Assembly: GCA_020636105.1 (NCBI GenBank)
Contig: JACJYL010000001.1
Coordinates: 1,798,001 to 1,862,000 of the forward strand
DNA: 64,000 nt
DNA from: Lewinellaceae bacterium
GTDB lineage: Bacteria > Bacteroidota > Bacteroidia > Chitinophagales > Saprospiraceae
Reading direction: 5' to 3'
A model generated the notes under the pieces. It did no database searches and was not told where the DNA came from. It saw only the letters and a program-made list of their open reading frames with translations. How positions within the stretch are numbered: the stretch's first letter is position 1; each line of letters starts with the position of its first letter. Below are positions 1 to 8,967 of the stretch, in pieces. The position numbers and the translations under genes were made by a program.

Positions 1-116
1 TATAGTTTATGGGTTACCCCGTCAGAGTCGACAACGGTAAAATCAGGAGCCAATGGTTGGGCATTTGTTTTTAAAACAAGTACCACTGCGAGGGTTATTA
101 GTATAATTTTTTTCAT
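1..116 (-). CDS. N-terminus of a secreted redoxin/TlpA-like protein (partial)
   Basis: The reverse strand opens with ATG at 116 and reads a typical signal peptide, a lysine-rich start followed by a hydrophobic stretch ending in NAQ. The mature part begins PLAPDFTVVDSDG. The 'APDFTVxDxxG' start is characteristic of the AhpC/TSA, TlpA and SCO1 thioredoxin-fold families, and also of Bacteroidota T9SS proteins that carry such a domain. Only about 38 residues are in the window, so the CxxC motif cannot be seen and the exact family is open. The gene is divergent from lipB, with about 50 bp between the two starts. Confidence 0.6.
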   Translation of the reverse strand, partial: MKKIILITLAVVLVLKTNAQPLAPDFTVVDSDGVTHKL

Positions 117-167
117 GATTGGTGTTCATTACTTGTTTAATTACTCAAATTTACGAAAATTTACACC

Positions 168-872
168 ATGCAAAAAGTTAAATTTGAGGACCTGGGACTA
201 ATCCCTTATAAAAAAGCGTGGGAATACCAGACGGAAGTGCACCGTCAGCTGATAGACCGTAAACTTGAGGCCCGCAAAAACAAAGAAATCCTGACGGCCC
301 CGGTGCACCGGCTGCTGTTTTGCGAACACCCGCCGGTTTACACCCTCGGAAAAAGCGGCTCTGAAAGTAACATCCTGTTGGACGAAAAAGCGCTGAAAGA
401 GGAAGGTTTCGAATATTTCAAGATCAACCGCGGCGGCGACATCACCTACCACGGCCCCGGCCAGATCGTAGGATATCCTGTTTTTGACCTGGATTTCTTT
501 TTTAATGATGTGCATCAATACGTGCGTTTCCTGGAAGAAGCCATCATTCGTACCCTTCAATATTATGATATTGAGGCTTACCGCATCAAAGAGTATACCG
601 GGGTATGGCTGCCGGAAAAAGGGTTTTTACCCAAAAGAAAAATTTGCGCCATTGGTGTCCACCTGAGCCGGTGGGTTACCTTGCACGGATTCGCCTTCAA
701 CGTACACCCCAAACTGAACCATTTCGATAATATCATCCCCTGCGGCATCAACGACACGGATAAGGCCGTAACCTCGCTGGAAAAAGAATTGAATCGCCCT
801 ATAGATATTGAAGAGGTGAAAGGTTTGGTAAAACGGCATTTGGGAGAATTGTTTGGCTTTGAGTTGGTGTAA
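168..872 (+). CDS. lipB: Lipoyl(octanoyl) transferase LipB
   Basis: Transfers octanoate from octanoyl-ACP to the lipoyl domains of 2-oxoacid dehydrogenases and the glycine cleavage H protein, the first step of endogenous lipoate synthesis (EC 2.3.1.181), in the cytosol. The 234-residue length is normal for the family. The signature RGGDITYHGPGQ lies at residues 88-99, the catalytic lysine is K158 in KRKICAIG, and the catalytic cysteine is C192 in IIPCGI. The ATG at 168 follows a short AT-rich leader without a clear Shine-Dalgarno sequence. LipA is not in the window. The gene stands alone, about 250 bp upstream of a rhomboid gene. Confidence 0.95.
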   Translation: MQKVKFEDLGLIPYKKAWEYQTEVHRQLIDRKLEARKNKEILTAPVHRLLFCEHPPVYTLGKSGSESNILLDEKALKEEGFEYFKINRGGDITYHGPGQIVGYPVFDLDFFFNDVHQYVRFLEEAIIRTLQYYDIEAYRIKEYTGVWLPEKGFLPKRKICAIGVHLSRWVTLHGFAFNVHPKLNHFDNIIPCGINDTDKAVTSLEKELNRPIDIEEVKGLVKRHLGELFGFELV

Positions 873-1118
873 TATGGATTCCAAATTTATTAAAAAAAGC
901 ATAAGAACTTTAAAAAAGTGGAAAAGAAAATATGAATCACATATCGAATCCTTATAATAAAAATTTGCCATATTGGGAGTCGAAGAATACCCCTTTATAC
1001 AAAGGTCTCTTTGCGAACATTGCGGCTTCTCCCTGCGCTCCTTGCGTTAAAAACATTCTTTTTTAATTCCCAGGACTCCTAAACTCTTTATTAAAATTAA
1101 AACAACCAGTAACAACAA

Positions 1119-1754
1119 ATGCAAGAATATCTCACATTAACCAACATCGTCATCCTGATTACCGTCGTGCTTTCTTTCCAGGCTTTTCAAAAGCCGGATT
1201 TAATGCAAAAATTTATTTTTAAGCCGACCATCATCAACGACCATAAGGAATATTCCCGATTTCTGAGCAGTGGTTTCATCCATGCGGACTGGGTCCACCT
1301 GGGGGTCAATATGTACATGTTGTATCTTTTCGGGAGATTTTCGGAGAGCCTGTTTTTGTTTTTATTCGGGCATACGGGTGGAAAAATTGCCTTTTTGCTC
1401 TTTTACCTGAGTGCTATTGTGGTATCATCTATCCCTTCTTACTTCCGACATAAGGACAATTACACCTATGCAGCCCTTGGGGCTTCCGGAGCTACCTCAG
1501 CCCTGGTTTTTGCATATATCCTGTATGCTCCGTGGCAAATGTTTATTTTTCCACCAGTCCCGGCCATTGTATTCGGGGTCCTCTACCTCATTTACTCTTC
1601 TTACATGGACAGAAAAGGTACCGACAATATCGGCCATAACCAACACTTTTGGGGCGCGGTTTATGGGTTGACTTTTGTCCTGGTCTCTATGGCCATTACC
1701 CGGCCAGATATGCTGGCAGCGGTTTTGGACGGAATTTTGGCGGGGCCTTTTTGA
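1119..1754 (+). CDS. Rhomboid family intramembrane serine protease
   Basis: A 211-residue polytopic membrane protein with about six hydrophobic segments. The rhomboid catalytic serine is S123 in GASGATSAL (residues 121-129) and the histidine partner is H176 in HFWGAVYG, which matches the usual HxxGxxxG helix. The HADWVHLGVNMYMLY stretch (55-69) corresponds to the conserved loop/TM2 region HxxxxHLxxN. Rhomboids cleave single-span substrates within the membrane; the substrate here cannot be told from sequence. A second rhomboid of a different subtype is encoded at 61235-62068. The region 873-1118 upstream holds no gene; it contains AT-rich sequence and low-complexity CTTTGCG/CTCCTTGCG words. 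Confidence 0.9.
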   Translation: MQEYLTLTNIVILITVVLSFQAFQKPDLMQKFIFKPTIINDHKEYSRFLSSGFIHADWVHLGVNMYMLYLFGRFSESLFLFLFGHTGGKIAFLLFYLSAIVVSSIPSYFRHKDNYTYAALGASGATSALVFAYILYAPWQMFIFPPVPAIVFGVLYLIYSSYMDRKGTDNIGHNQHFWGAVYGLTFVLVSMAITRPDMLAAVLDGILAGPF

Positions 1755-1826
1755 TAAAAAAAATCCTGCCCTCCGCAAGCTTTTCCCGCCAATAACATCT
1801 TAGCGGTATAAACAATATTTCGTAAT

Positions 1827-2438
1827 TTGACCAAAGTAATCAAAACTGACCTGAAATTGGATGCCGAGGAAAAATTGGTACAGGACCTTCAAGCCGGATC
1901 TGAACAAGCGTTTAGTGCCTTGGTCGATCTGTATCAAAATAAGGCGCTCAGCACATGCCTCGGGTTTATCCCCAACCGGCAGGATGCGGAGGATGTGGTT
2001 CAGGAAGTTTTTGTGGAGGTATTTCGGTCCGTTGGGAATTTTAAAGGAGAATCCAAGTTGTCGAGCTGGATCTACCGGATCGTGGTCAATAAATCGCTGG
2101 AAGCATTGCGTTACAAAAAGCGCAAAAAAAGGAAAGCCTTTTTTCAGTCGCTCATCGGTCTCAATGAACAAAACGGGAGCCTGGACGGCCAGGATTTTGA
2201 CCATCCCGGAGTATTGATGGAAAACAAAGAAAGATCGAAGGTTTTGTTTTCCAAAATCGACGAGTTACCGGAAAGTCAGCGCGTTGTGTTTACATTATGT
2301 AAACTGGACGACCTGAGTTATAGAGAAGCCGCAGAAATTATGAAAACAAGTGTTTCGTCTGTGGAATCACTCATGTTCAGGGCAAAGAAAAACCTGCAGA
2401 AAAACCTGGAGGACTATTATAAAAATGAAAAAATTTGA
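1827..2438 (+). CDS. ECF-type RNA polymerase sigma factor
   Basis: A 203-residue sigma-70 family protein with region 2 at about residues 25-95 (DAEDVVQEVFVEVFRSV, then SSWIYRIVVNKSLEALR) and region 4 near 140-195 (LPESQRVVFTLCKLDDLSYREAA followed by a helix-turn-helix). There is no region 1.1 or 3, as expected for the extracytoplasmic-function class. The first in-frame start is TTG at 1827; no ATG is available before the conserved region. It is followed by a membrane-anchored small protein, a CpxP/Spy-like protein and a T9SS protein in the same direction, so it probably controls an envelope-related response including its own operon. That role is an inference. Confidence 0.93.
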   Translation: MTKVIKTDLKLDAEEKLVQDLQAGSEQAFSALVDLYQNKALSTCLGFIPNRQDAEDVVQEVFVEVFRSVGNFKGESKLSSWIYRIVVNKSLEALRYKKRKKRKAFFQSLIGLNEQNGSLDGQDFDHPGVLMENKERSKVLFSKIDELPESQRVVFTLCKLDDLSYREAAEIMKTSVSSVESLMFRAKKNLQKNLEDYYKNEKI

Positions 2439-2483
2439 TGTGTGGATGTGAGGATGTGCGGATGTGCGGATGTGCGGATGTGG
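2437..2483 (+). repeat. Six-copy 8-bp tandem repeat (GGATGTGC-type)
   Basis: Units of the form GATGTGCG begin at 2437, 2445, 2453, 2461, 2469 and 2477. The first copies are degenerate (GATGTGTG, GATGTGAG) and the later ones identical. The array overlaps the stop codon of the sigma-factor gene and lies in the spacer before the next gene, so copy-number change would alter the spacing or the extreme C-terminus. Confidence 0.85.
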
Positions 2484-2562
2484 TAAGGAAAAAAAAACGA
2501 AAAATCATTAATAATATAAACGGCGCAAGTATTTCTCTCAAAAAACATCCAAAGAATAAATT

Positions 2563-2901
2563 ATGAACAAAAGGAATTTACATATCGAAGAAGAAGTCAG
2601 GAAAACCATGGAGATGGCTGACCAAATTCAAAAGGTCGAAGGTAATCCTTACCTCATCACCCGAATTCTTCAGCAGATTGAGCAGGAACAAAGGCGGGAA
2701 GTCGGTTTTTTTAGCAGTTTATCTCCTGCCTATAAAATGGCTTTCAGCATTTTCATTATCGCCTTGAACGCAATGGTTTTTTTACAACTCGACAATCTGA
2801 ATCTACAGGTGGTCAATAATAATCAAACCATTGATGTAGCCGATGAGTACGGACTGGTGGTAGAAGACACTTATGAACTGAGTTATATCCTCGAAAAGTA
2901 A
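2563..2901 (+). CDS. Small single-span membrane protein, possible anti-sigma factor
   Basis: A 112-residue protein with a charged cytoplasmic N-terminal part (1-60), one hydrophobic segment at about 64-84 (MAFSIFIIALNAMVFLQL) and a short acidic tail outside. The layout of a cytoplasmic helix-rich domain plus one membrane span, immediately downstream of an ECF sigma gene, is that of anti-sigma factors. I see no zinc-binding HxxxCxxC motif, so it would not be a ZAS-type anti-sigma. It ends 5 bp before the next gene and is surely co-transcribed with it. The anti-sigma role is inferred from context only. Confidence 0.6.
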   Translation: MNKRNLHIEEEVRKTMEMADQIQKVEGNPYLITRILQQIEQEQRREVGFFSSLSPAYKMAFSIFIIALNAMVFLQLDNLNLQVVNNNQTIDVADEYGLVVEDTYELSYILEK

Positions 2902-2906
2902 TTGTA

Positions 2907-3383
2907 ATGGCAAAAATGACTAAAAATACGTGGCTGATTACCTTGCTGGTGGTGCTCAACCTGGTTTCCCTCGGCGCTTTGTGGTTTTCAAAAGACAGAG
3001 AACATAAGCAGATGACCAAAGAGGATCACAAGGCTATGCTCCACAAGGTTTTTAAAGAAGAGCTCGGTCTGGATGAAAAACAGCAGGTCGCCTTCGCTGA
3101 TCTGACCAACGAGCATTTCCAGAAAAGAAAAGATCACGTCAAAGCCATCCGTGAGAAAAAACGCGAATTACTGGAAGCCGTTGCAGCCGAAACAGAAGAT
3201 ACCATCGCCATAAATGCGCTGGTCAATGAAATAACAAGCCTCGAAAGAGCCAATGAAGAATTTTTTATCGAACATTTTCGAAATTTAAAAGCCGTTTGCA
3301 CTCCCGAGCAACAGAAAAACCTGGCCAGGGTGTTTCTCCGGGGTATGCGACCACACGGATCTCCGGACCATGAAAAGGAATAA
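2907..3383 (+). CDS. Spy/CpxP-like periplasmic stress protein (heavy-metal sensor type)
   Basis: A 158-residue protein with an N-terminal membrane anchor or uncleaved signal at about 10-28 (LITLLVVLNLVSLGALWF), followed by an almost entirely alpha-helical, highly charged domain. The arrangement LGLDEKQQVAFADLTNEH then a long basic helix, and a second ...VCTPEQQKNLARVF near the C-terminus, matches the two LTxxQ-like motifs of the Spy/CpxP/ZraP family of periplasmic chaperones and metal sensors. Bacteroidota homologues are often placed beside ECF sigma factors, as here. The C-terminus is His-rich. Metal binding is possible but not shown by the sequence. Confidence 0.75.
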   Translation: MAKMTKNTWLITLLVVLNLVSLGALWFSKDREHKQMTKEDHKAMLHKVFKEELGLDEKQQVAFADLTNEHFQKRKDHVKAIREKKRELLEAVAAETEDTIAINALVNEITSLERANEEFFIEHFRNLKAVCTPEQQKNLARVFLRGMRPHGSPDHEKE

Positions 3384-3427
3384 CAGGAGTTCCACCATTC
3401 TTTAACATATTTAAAAACTTATTTGAC

Positions 3428-4531
3428 ATGAAGAAATTATTTTTTATGTTGCCGGCAATGTTGCTGGCAACCCAGGTAGCTTTTGCCCAGCAGGGAGCAC
3501 CCCAGCATCCTCAACCTAATCCGGAACTGCATAAAGCTATGCAAGCGTATATCGAAAAAAATGTACAGCCTGTTTTGCTTAAAGCTCAAAAAGACTTTGA
3601 CGCTAAATTAAGTGCCGAAGATTTATCCTTTATCAAGGAAAAACGCGCCCAGGCAACCGAAAAAAAGGAACAGATGAAGGCCAATCACCAAAAGGCCATG
3701 GAGCTCAAAAAAGAAGGCAAATCCAAAGAGGAAATCCATGAGGTACTGGGGATCAACCGGGAAGATTGGATGGAAGCCGGAAAAGCACAAAGAGAAGCCA
3801 TGAAGGCCTTTATGGATCGTAACCAGGAAACTGTCAAGTCAAGCATGGAAGCCCTGAAGCCTTCTTACAAAACATGGATCGAAGAAGAAAAGGCTATCAT
3901 TGATAAATACATGCCTGAGAACAAAGCCCCGGAAAATGGTGATGAGGCAGCAATGAAAAAGCATCACGGCCCCGGCATAGGTTTATTCGGCATTGCTCCT
4001 CCGCGTCCTTTCGGCGATTTCAAAAAAGGCGGAGATAAAAAAATGCACCCGGATGGCAAGAAATGGGACAACAACAAGAAACGTCCTGAGGGCAAGAAAG
4101 GGGATCATACAAATGAAGGTCAGGGTCAAAAAAGCAAAGAAGGCATGCACCGTGGTCAGCATAACAATGGCCGCCTTGCCATGGAGTTTGTGCTCTGGGA
4201 CGGCAAATTGCCTGCTGCGCTGGAGGTTAATGGGGATTTTCAACCTTTAAAAACAGACAACGCCAGGGACATTTTTTCACTTCAGAATTATCCGAACCCG
4301 GCCAATGGCATCACGAAAATTTCTGCCGAATTGCCTAAGGAAGTTAAATTGGTGAAAATTACTTTGCGCGACGCTTCCGGAAAAACAGTGAAAGACCTGA
4401 GTTTCAAAAATGCAACCAAAGGCGCCAACCAGTTTGACATTGATGTGAGCAGTCTGCCGGAAGGCTTATACTTCTATACTTTTGACGCAGATGGTCAGAA
4501 GACGACTAAGAGAATGGTTGTCGGTAAATAA
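3428..4531 (+). CDS. T9SS-sorted secreted protein with coiled and Lys/His/Gly-rich segments
   Basis: A 367-residue protein with a cleavable signal peptide (1-21, ending VAFAQQ). Residues about 25-165 are strongly helical and charged and resemble an extended Spy-like domain. Residues about 170-245 are low-complexity and rich in Lys, Gly, His and Asn. Residues 285-367 form a type A T9SS C-terminal sorting domain that begins LQNYPNPANG and ends TTKRMVVGK. The CTD directs export across the outer membrane and usually anchors the product to surface LPS. It is the last gene of the sigma-factor cluster, 44 bp after the CpxP-like gene. The molecular function is unknown. Confidence 0.85.
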   Translation: MKKLFFMLPAMLLATQVAFAQQGAPQHPQPNPELHKAMQAYIEKNVQPVLLKAQKDFDAKLSAEDLSFIKEKRAQATEKKEQMKANHQKAMELKKEGKSKEEIHEVLGINREDWMEAGKAQREAMKAFMDRNQETVKSSMEALKPSYKTWIEEEKAIIDKYMPENKAPENGDEAAMKKHHGPGIGLFGIAPPRPFGDFKKGGDKKMHPDGKKWDNNKKRPEGKKGDHTNEGQGQKSKEGMHRGQHNNGRLAMEFVLWDGKLPAALEVNGDFQPLKTDNARDIFSLQNYPNPANGITKISAELPKEVKLVKITLRDASGKTVKDLSFKNATKGANQFDIDVSSLPEGLYFYTFDADGQKTTKRMVVGK

Positions 4532-4604
4532 AATTATTAGTCCAATTTTGTTTATATAAACCCAGGGGATTTTCTTACAAATTTTGAAAATCAGTCCCAG
4601 TATT

Positions 4605-4721
4605 CAAAAAAATCCGTTTTTACCCGTTTTACCCGTTCAATCCGTGTCCCTTTTATTCCCGGTTATAGTGGAATGGAACGCAGATTGAACGGATTTTAAG
4701 GGTTTAAACGGATTTTTTTTC
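4605..4721. repeat. Imperfect inverted repeat (ATCCGTTTxAAxCCxTT arms)
   Basis: The left arm (about 4606-4642, AAAAAAATCCGTTTTTACCC through CCGTTCAATC) and the right arm (about 4683-4720, GATTGAACGG through AACGGATTTTTTTT) are imperfect reverse complements around a 40-bp loop. The repeat sits between the convergent T9SS gene and the cyclophilin gene and ends in a T-run on both strands, so it may act as a bidirectional terminator. The repeated words TTCAATCCGTG and CGGATT suggest a member of a dispersed intergenic family. Confidence 0.6.
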
Positions 4722-4735
4722 GAAAGTCTCCTGTA

Positions 4736-5263
4736 TTATTTAGCCACCTTGGCAAAAGCTGCCGCTGCATCAAAAGCTTCAGCGTCTGCTCCTACCCTTA
4801 ATATTTCCACTTTTTCCATTACATCTCCCTGGCGAATAGCATCCACGACTTCCTGTCCTTCAACTACATGTCCAAAAACAGCATGATTGCCGTCCAGCCA
4901 ATCCGTAGCGACATGAGTGATAAAAAACTGGCTGCCGTTGGTATTCCGGCCGGCATTGGCCATAGATAAAACACCGGGGCCTGTATGTTTCAGATCAGGG
5001 TGGAATTCATCCTTAAAGTTATAACCCGGACCTCCCATACCTGAACCCTGTGGGCATCCTCCCTGTATCATAAAATTGGGGATGACACGATGGAAAGTCA
5101 GTCCGTCGTAATAAGGCTCTCCCGGAGGACGTTGATTATTGTCCTGAGTACCTTCGGCGAGGCTTACAAAGTTACCGACCGTTCCCGGCGCTTTTTCATG
5201 CTCAAGACGTATAGTGATGTCTCCTTTATTCGTAATGAATTTAGCGTAAATTCCGTTTTCCAT
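4736..5263 (-). CDS. Peptidyl-prolyl cis-trans isomerase, cyclophilin type
   Basis: A single-domain 175-residue cyclophilin without signal peptide, thus cytosolic, catalysing proline isomerisation during folding (EC 5.2.1.8). The family signature FHRVIPNFMIQGG is at 57-69, with the catalytic Arg in FHRV. GSQFFIT at 110-116 and W122 (the cyclosporin-binding position in many members) are present. The stretch PGEPYYDGLTFHRV indicates a bacterial PpiB-like form. A TACCTTCG box at 5286-5293 on the same strand, one mismatch from TAnnTTTG, could serve as its -7 element. Confidence 0.93.
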   Translation of the reverse strand: MENGIYAKFITNKGDITIRLEHEKAPGTVGNFVSLAEGTQDNNQRPPGEPYYDGLTFHRVIPNFMIQGGCPQGSGMGGPGYNFKDEFHPDLKHTGPGVLSMANAGRNTNGSQFFITHVATDWLDGNHAVFGHVVEGQEVVDAIRQGDVMEKVEILRVGADAEAFDAAAAFAKVAK

Positions 5264-5422
5264 TATAATTTATTTTTATTTTCTACGAAGGTAAAGGAAT
5301 GAACCGTTTTTTAAAAATTTTTTACCATTAAGAGCTGGTTACTGGTTGCTGGTTGGGCTACTAAGAACTGCCAACTCAATACGGGTACTTCCAACTGAAA
5401 ACTCCAGCCTCCTGGCTAAACC

Positions 5423-7396
5423 CTACTTCCGCTTCCGGCTAAAACGACTCTTTCCATCCACTTTTCCTGTCGGACTTTCCCCCTTCCTCCTGCCTGGACG
5501 AGGGGCCTCCTTAGATTTTCGGCCTTTAGCGGTAACCGGGCTGGCTTTTACCGTTTCCTTTTTACCTTCTTCCAACAATTTTTTGATCAGGTCAGGGCGT
5601 CTCATCTCCTTGAGTTTGGAAAGAATCTGCCCACGATTTTCTTTTTTATACCAGAAGAAAAACAAATGCTGATTCTTTTTCTCTTTTTCGGTTTTAGCCG
5701 TATAAACAGGGCGAAGGGTGTAGGGATGCAACCCTGTATAATAAATGATCGTCGCAACCGTCATGGGTGTTGGCGTAAAGTCCTGCACCTGTTCCAGGCG
5801 GAAGCCCATATCTTTGGTCTCGCCAGCCAGGTTGGCCATCTCCTCCTCGGTACTTCCGGGGTGGCTGGAAATAAAATAAGGAATCAGGGGCTGGTTGAGG
5901 CCGTGTTTTTTATTGAACTTCTCGTATTTTTCTTTAAAGCTGTGAAAATGCTGAAAGGAAGGTTTACGCATGACTTTCAGGGTCTCGTCGGAAGTATGCT
6001 CAGGAGCGACTTTCAACCTGCCTGAAATATTGTTACAAACCACATGCTCCAGGTATTCATCCAGGGAGTCATTTCCTTTTTTGTTGAAGGATTTGGTCAA
6101 TAAGTCATAACGAATACCGCTGCCGATAAAGGCTTTTTTGATATCAGGATGAGTTTCAACCTTTTTGTACAACTCCGTCATCTGGGAGTGATCCGTATCG
6201 AGGTTTTCACAGATGACCGGATGGATACAGGAAGGCGCCACACACCTGTCACAGATGGAAAGATCCTTTCCTTTCATTTTGTACATATTGGCCGATGGGC
6301 CACCGAGGTCGCTGATGTACCCTTTAAACCCGGGCATTTTAGTCACCTCATCCACCTCTTTCAGGATAGATTCTTCTGACCGGCTGGCAATAAACTTACC
6401 CTGGTGAGCCGAGATGGTGCAAAAACTACATCCTCCAAAACAACCCCGGTGCATATTGATCGAGAACTGGATCATCTCCCATGAAGGGATAGCCCCGCGT
6501 TTATCGTATTTGGGATGAGGCGCCCTGGCATAAGGCAGGTCAAAGGAAGCATCCATCGTTTTTTCATCCATCACCGGGAAAGGTGGATTGATCACCAAAA
6601 AATCGTCCCCAACTTCCTGGACAATGCGGTTGGCGTAAGATTTATTGGACTCCTGCTCCACATGCTTGAAATTGGCCGCAAAAGCCCGCTTGTCCTCCAG
6701 ACAAACTTCATGAGAAGATAATTTTATGGTTTCCCATCTTTTATCTTTGGGAACGCCTTCCGATTTCGGCCTCAAAAAAGCCGTTTGCAGAATGGAATGA
6801 ATGGAATGAAAAGGCACTCCTTTGTCGAGCAATCGCAACAATTCCCGTAACGCCTGCTCGGCCATTCCATAAAGCAGCAAATCAGCGCCGCTGTCCTTTA
6901 AAATGGTAGGCTTCAACTGATCAGACCAGTAATCGTAGTGCGTAACCCTGCGCAGGGAAGCTTCAATGCCCCCCAGCACTACAGGTGTATCAGGATAGAG
7001 TTCCTTTAATATTTTGGAATAAACCGTCGTGGCATAATCAGGACGGTAACCGGCCTCTCCCCCCGGTGTATAGCCATCGGTGGATCGTCTTCTTTTCCCG
7101 GCGGTATAATGGTTGATCATAGAATCCATATTGCCGGAAGTGACGCCAAAAAACAAACGGGGTTTTCCCATTTTTTTGAAGTCACGCAAATCATCCCGCC
7201 AGTTGGGCTGGGGCACGATAGCGACCCGGAATCCTTCTGCCTCGATGATCCTGCCGATGACAGCAGCCCCATAAGAAGCATGATCTACATAGGCGTCACC
7301 GCTAACGATGATCACGTCGAGTTCGTCCCAGCCACGCTGAAGCACCTCCTTCCTGGTTATGGGTAACCATTTATTTATGTCCGATTGAGTATTCAT
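5423..7396 (-). CDS. YgiQ family radical SAM protein
   Basis: A 657-residue cytosolic radical SAM protein of the YgiQ (UPF0313) family, whose reaction is not known. The N-terminal domain has the family start WLPITRKEVLQRGW and VIIVSGDAYVDHASYG (about 28-43). The [4Fe-4S] cluster motif CFGGCSFC gives C319, C323 and C326. The C-terminal tail (about 620-657) is basic and low-complexity (KGRKSKEAPRPGRRKGE), as in many family members. The start is supported because the WLP...W segment near the N-terminus is conserved. A TATCTTTG box lies only 5 nt upstream of the ATG, suggesting a leaderless or near-leaderless transcript. Confidence 0.93.
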   Translation of the reverse strand: MNTQSDINKWLPITRKEVLQRGWDELDVIIVSGDAYVDHASYGAAVIGRIIEAEGFRVAIVPQPNWRDDLRDFKKMGKPRLFFGVTSGNMDSMINHYTAGKRRRSTDGYTPGGEAGYRPDYATTVYSKILKELYPDTPVVLGGIEASLRRVTHYDYWSDQLKPTILKDSGADLLLYGMAEQALRELLRLLDKGVPFHSIHSILQTAFLRPKSEGVPKDKRWETIKLSSHEVCLEDKRAFAANFKHVEQESNKSYANRIVQEVGDDFLVINPPFPVMDEKTMDASFDLPYARAPHPKYDKRGAIPSWEMIQFSINMHRGCFGGCSFCTISAHQGKFIASRSEESILKEVDEVTKMPGFKGYISDLGGPSANMYKMKGKDLSICDRCVAPSCIHPVICENLDTDHSQMTELYKKVETHPDIKKAFIGSGIRYDLLTKSFNKKGNDSLDEYLEHVVCNNISGRLKVAPEHTSDETLKVMRKPSFQHFHSFKEKYEKFNKKHGLNQPLIPYFISSHPGSTEEEMANLAGETKDMGFRLEQVQDFTPTPMTVATIIYYTGLHPYTLRPVYTAKTEKEKKNQHLFFFWYKKENRGQILSKLKEMRRPDLIKKLLEEGKKETVKASPVTAKGRKSKEAPRPGRRKGESPTGKVDGKSRFSRKRK

Positions 7397-7740
7397 TGGT
7401 GCAAAGATATGCTATAAAAGGTTAAAGACTAAAGACAAAAGTTTAAAGTTTTGATTTACAGGCAACAAAGAGTGCCATTACTCACAAGATGACCCTTTTT
7501 TGACCTGGCTTCACCGCCATGCTAAGAGGTCGCCTCAATCTCACGAATCTGTACATGGGCCGCTGTGCATTTCCATTTCTCACCATAATCATTACTTTTT
7601 CTTCCCGCCCAAACTCTTATCCCCGAACCCTTCTACACCTGCCTACTGTCGAAGAAAGGTAGGTTTTACATTAAAAATTTTACATTTTACATTAAAAAAC
7701 CCTACTTTCCCCTTCTGAAATAAAACGAAAATCCACCACC
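7397..7740. other. Gene-free spacer with an AT-rich inverted repeat
   Basis: 344 bp between the divergent starts of the YgiQ gene and the DUF819 gene. I see no convincing short gene. A weak inverted repeat spans about 7654-7714: GAAAGGTAGGTTTT on the left and AAAACCCTACTTTC on the right, separated by three TTTTACATT words. The minus-strand promoter of the YgiQ gene is at the left edge (TATCTTTG, 7402-7409). Confidence 0.5.
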
Positions 7741-8865
7741 TTGATCTGGATCATTTTACAATTGCTGATCATCATTACCATGCCCTGGGCCGGAAAAGTA
7801 TTGCACAAAAAACCCTTTTTCAGCCAATGGATGAGTCCCGTCGTGTTTTGTTACGGCATCGGCATTATTATTCGCAACCTGAATCTGTTTCCCCTGGATG
7901 AGCATCTTTCCAATTACATCACCCAGGGTACCATTATCCTGGCCATTCCGCTATTGCTGTTTTCCACCAAAATACTGAAATGGTTGAAATATACTGGCAA
8001 AGGTCTGTTATCCTTTGGGCTTTGTGTCATTAGTGCCTTGCTGGGGTCCACCTTAGCCTGGTACACTTTAGGCGATACCGTATCGGATCCGGGCCGTTTA
8101 TCGGGCATGCTGGTTGGCATCTATACCGGCGGCACCCCCAATATGCAAGCCATCGGGATGGCGTTGAGGGCCTCGCAGGAAGACATCATCCTCGTCAATG
8201 CGGCAGATATGCTCATGGGCGGCGCCTATCTCGTTTTTTTGAGTACTATCGCCCACAGGGTGCTCAAGGGTATTTTGCCCGATTTTGAGGCCGGCGCGGA
8301 AGGGAATCCCGAACCAACATTTTCAGCCCACAAAAAATTCAACCTAAAACATAGCCTGACTGGCGTTGGACTTAGCCTCATCATTGCAGCCATTGCCATT
8401 ACCATTCCTTTGCTGATCTTTGGCAATATGGACCACATTGCTTTGATCATCCTTGGGCTGACCACTTTCAGCATAATGGCGGCCTTTATTCCTGCCGTCC
8501 AAAACCTGGAAAGCACCTTCGAAACGGGAGATTACCTATTGCTCATGTTCTGCGTGGCACTCGGGCTGCTTGCCGACTTCTCCGCCATTTTCGAGAAAGG
8601 GGCCGATCTCATTCTCTATGCAGGAGTCGCTATGTTTTCCAGCATATTACTGCATTTTTTGTTCGCCAAAATATTCAAAATAGACCGGGACACCTTCATT
8701 ATCACCTCCACCGCCGGTATTTTCGGACCTGTTTTCATCGGGCAAATCGCCGCAGTCCTGGGCAACCGAAAATTGGTATTCACCGGCATAACGCTTGGCT
8801 TACTAGGTTACGCGATAGGTAATTTCCTGGGAATAGGGCTGGCGGAATTGTTGAGGATGTTGTAG
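7741..8865 (+). CDS. DUF819 family membrane protein
   Basis: A 374-residue inner-membrane protein with about ten hydrophobic segments, belonging to the DUF819 (YjcL-like) family of putative transporters with unknown substrate. The family hallmark YTGGTPNMQAIGMAL is at about 129-143, followed by NAADMLMGGAYLVFL. A cytoplasmic loop at about 175-205 splits two helix bundles with similar layout, typical of an inverted-repeat transporter fold. The assigned start is TTG at 7741; the next in-frame ATG (7783) would remove most of the first membrane helix, so TTG is preferred. No partner gene is adjacent. Confidence 0.85.
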   Translation: MIWIILQLLIIITMPWAGKVLHKKPFFSQWMSPVVFCYGIGIIIRNLNLFPLDEHLSNYITQGTIILAIPLLLFSTKILKWLKYTGKGLLSFGLCVISALLGSTLAWYTLGDTVSDPGRLSGMLVGIYTGGTPNMQAIGMALRASQEDIILVNAADMLMGGAYLVFLSTIAHRVLKGILPDFEAGAEGNPEPTFSAHKKFNLKHSLTGVGLSLIIAAIAITIPLLIFGNMDHIALIILGLTTFSIMAAFIPAVQNLESTFETGDYLLLMFCVALGLLADFSAIFEKGADLILYAGVAMFSSILLHFLFAKIFKIDRDTFIITSTAGIFGPVFIGQIAAVLGNRKLVFTGITLGLLGYAIGNFLGIGLAELLRML

Positions 8866-8967
8866 AAGCGGGTACTTTTGGCCGTATAAACAGGCTGGTG
8901 ATAAGTCCTTCAATATTTAAACACAAACATTTTGACGATATTCTCAAAAGTGTAGGAAGGGAATCGG

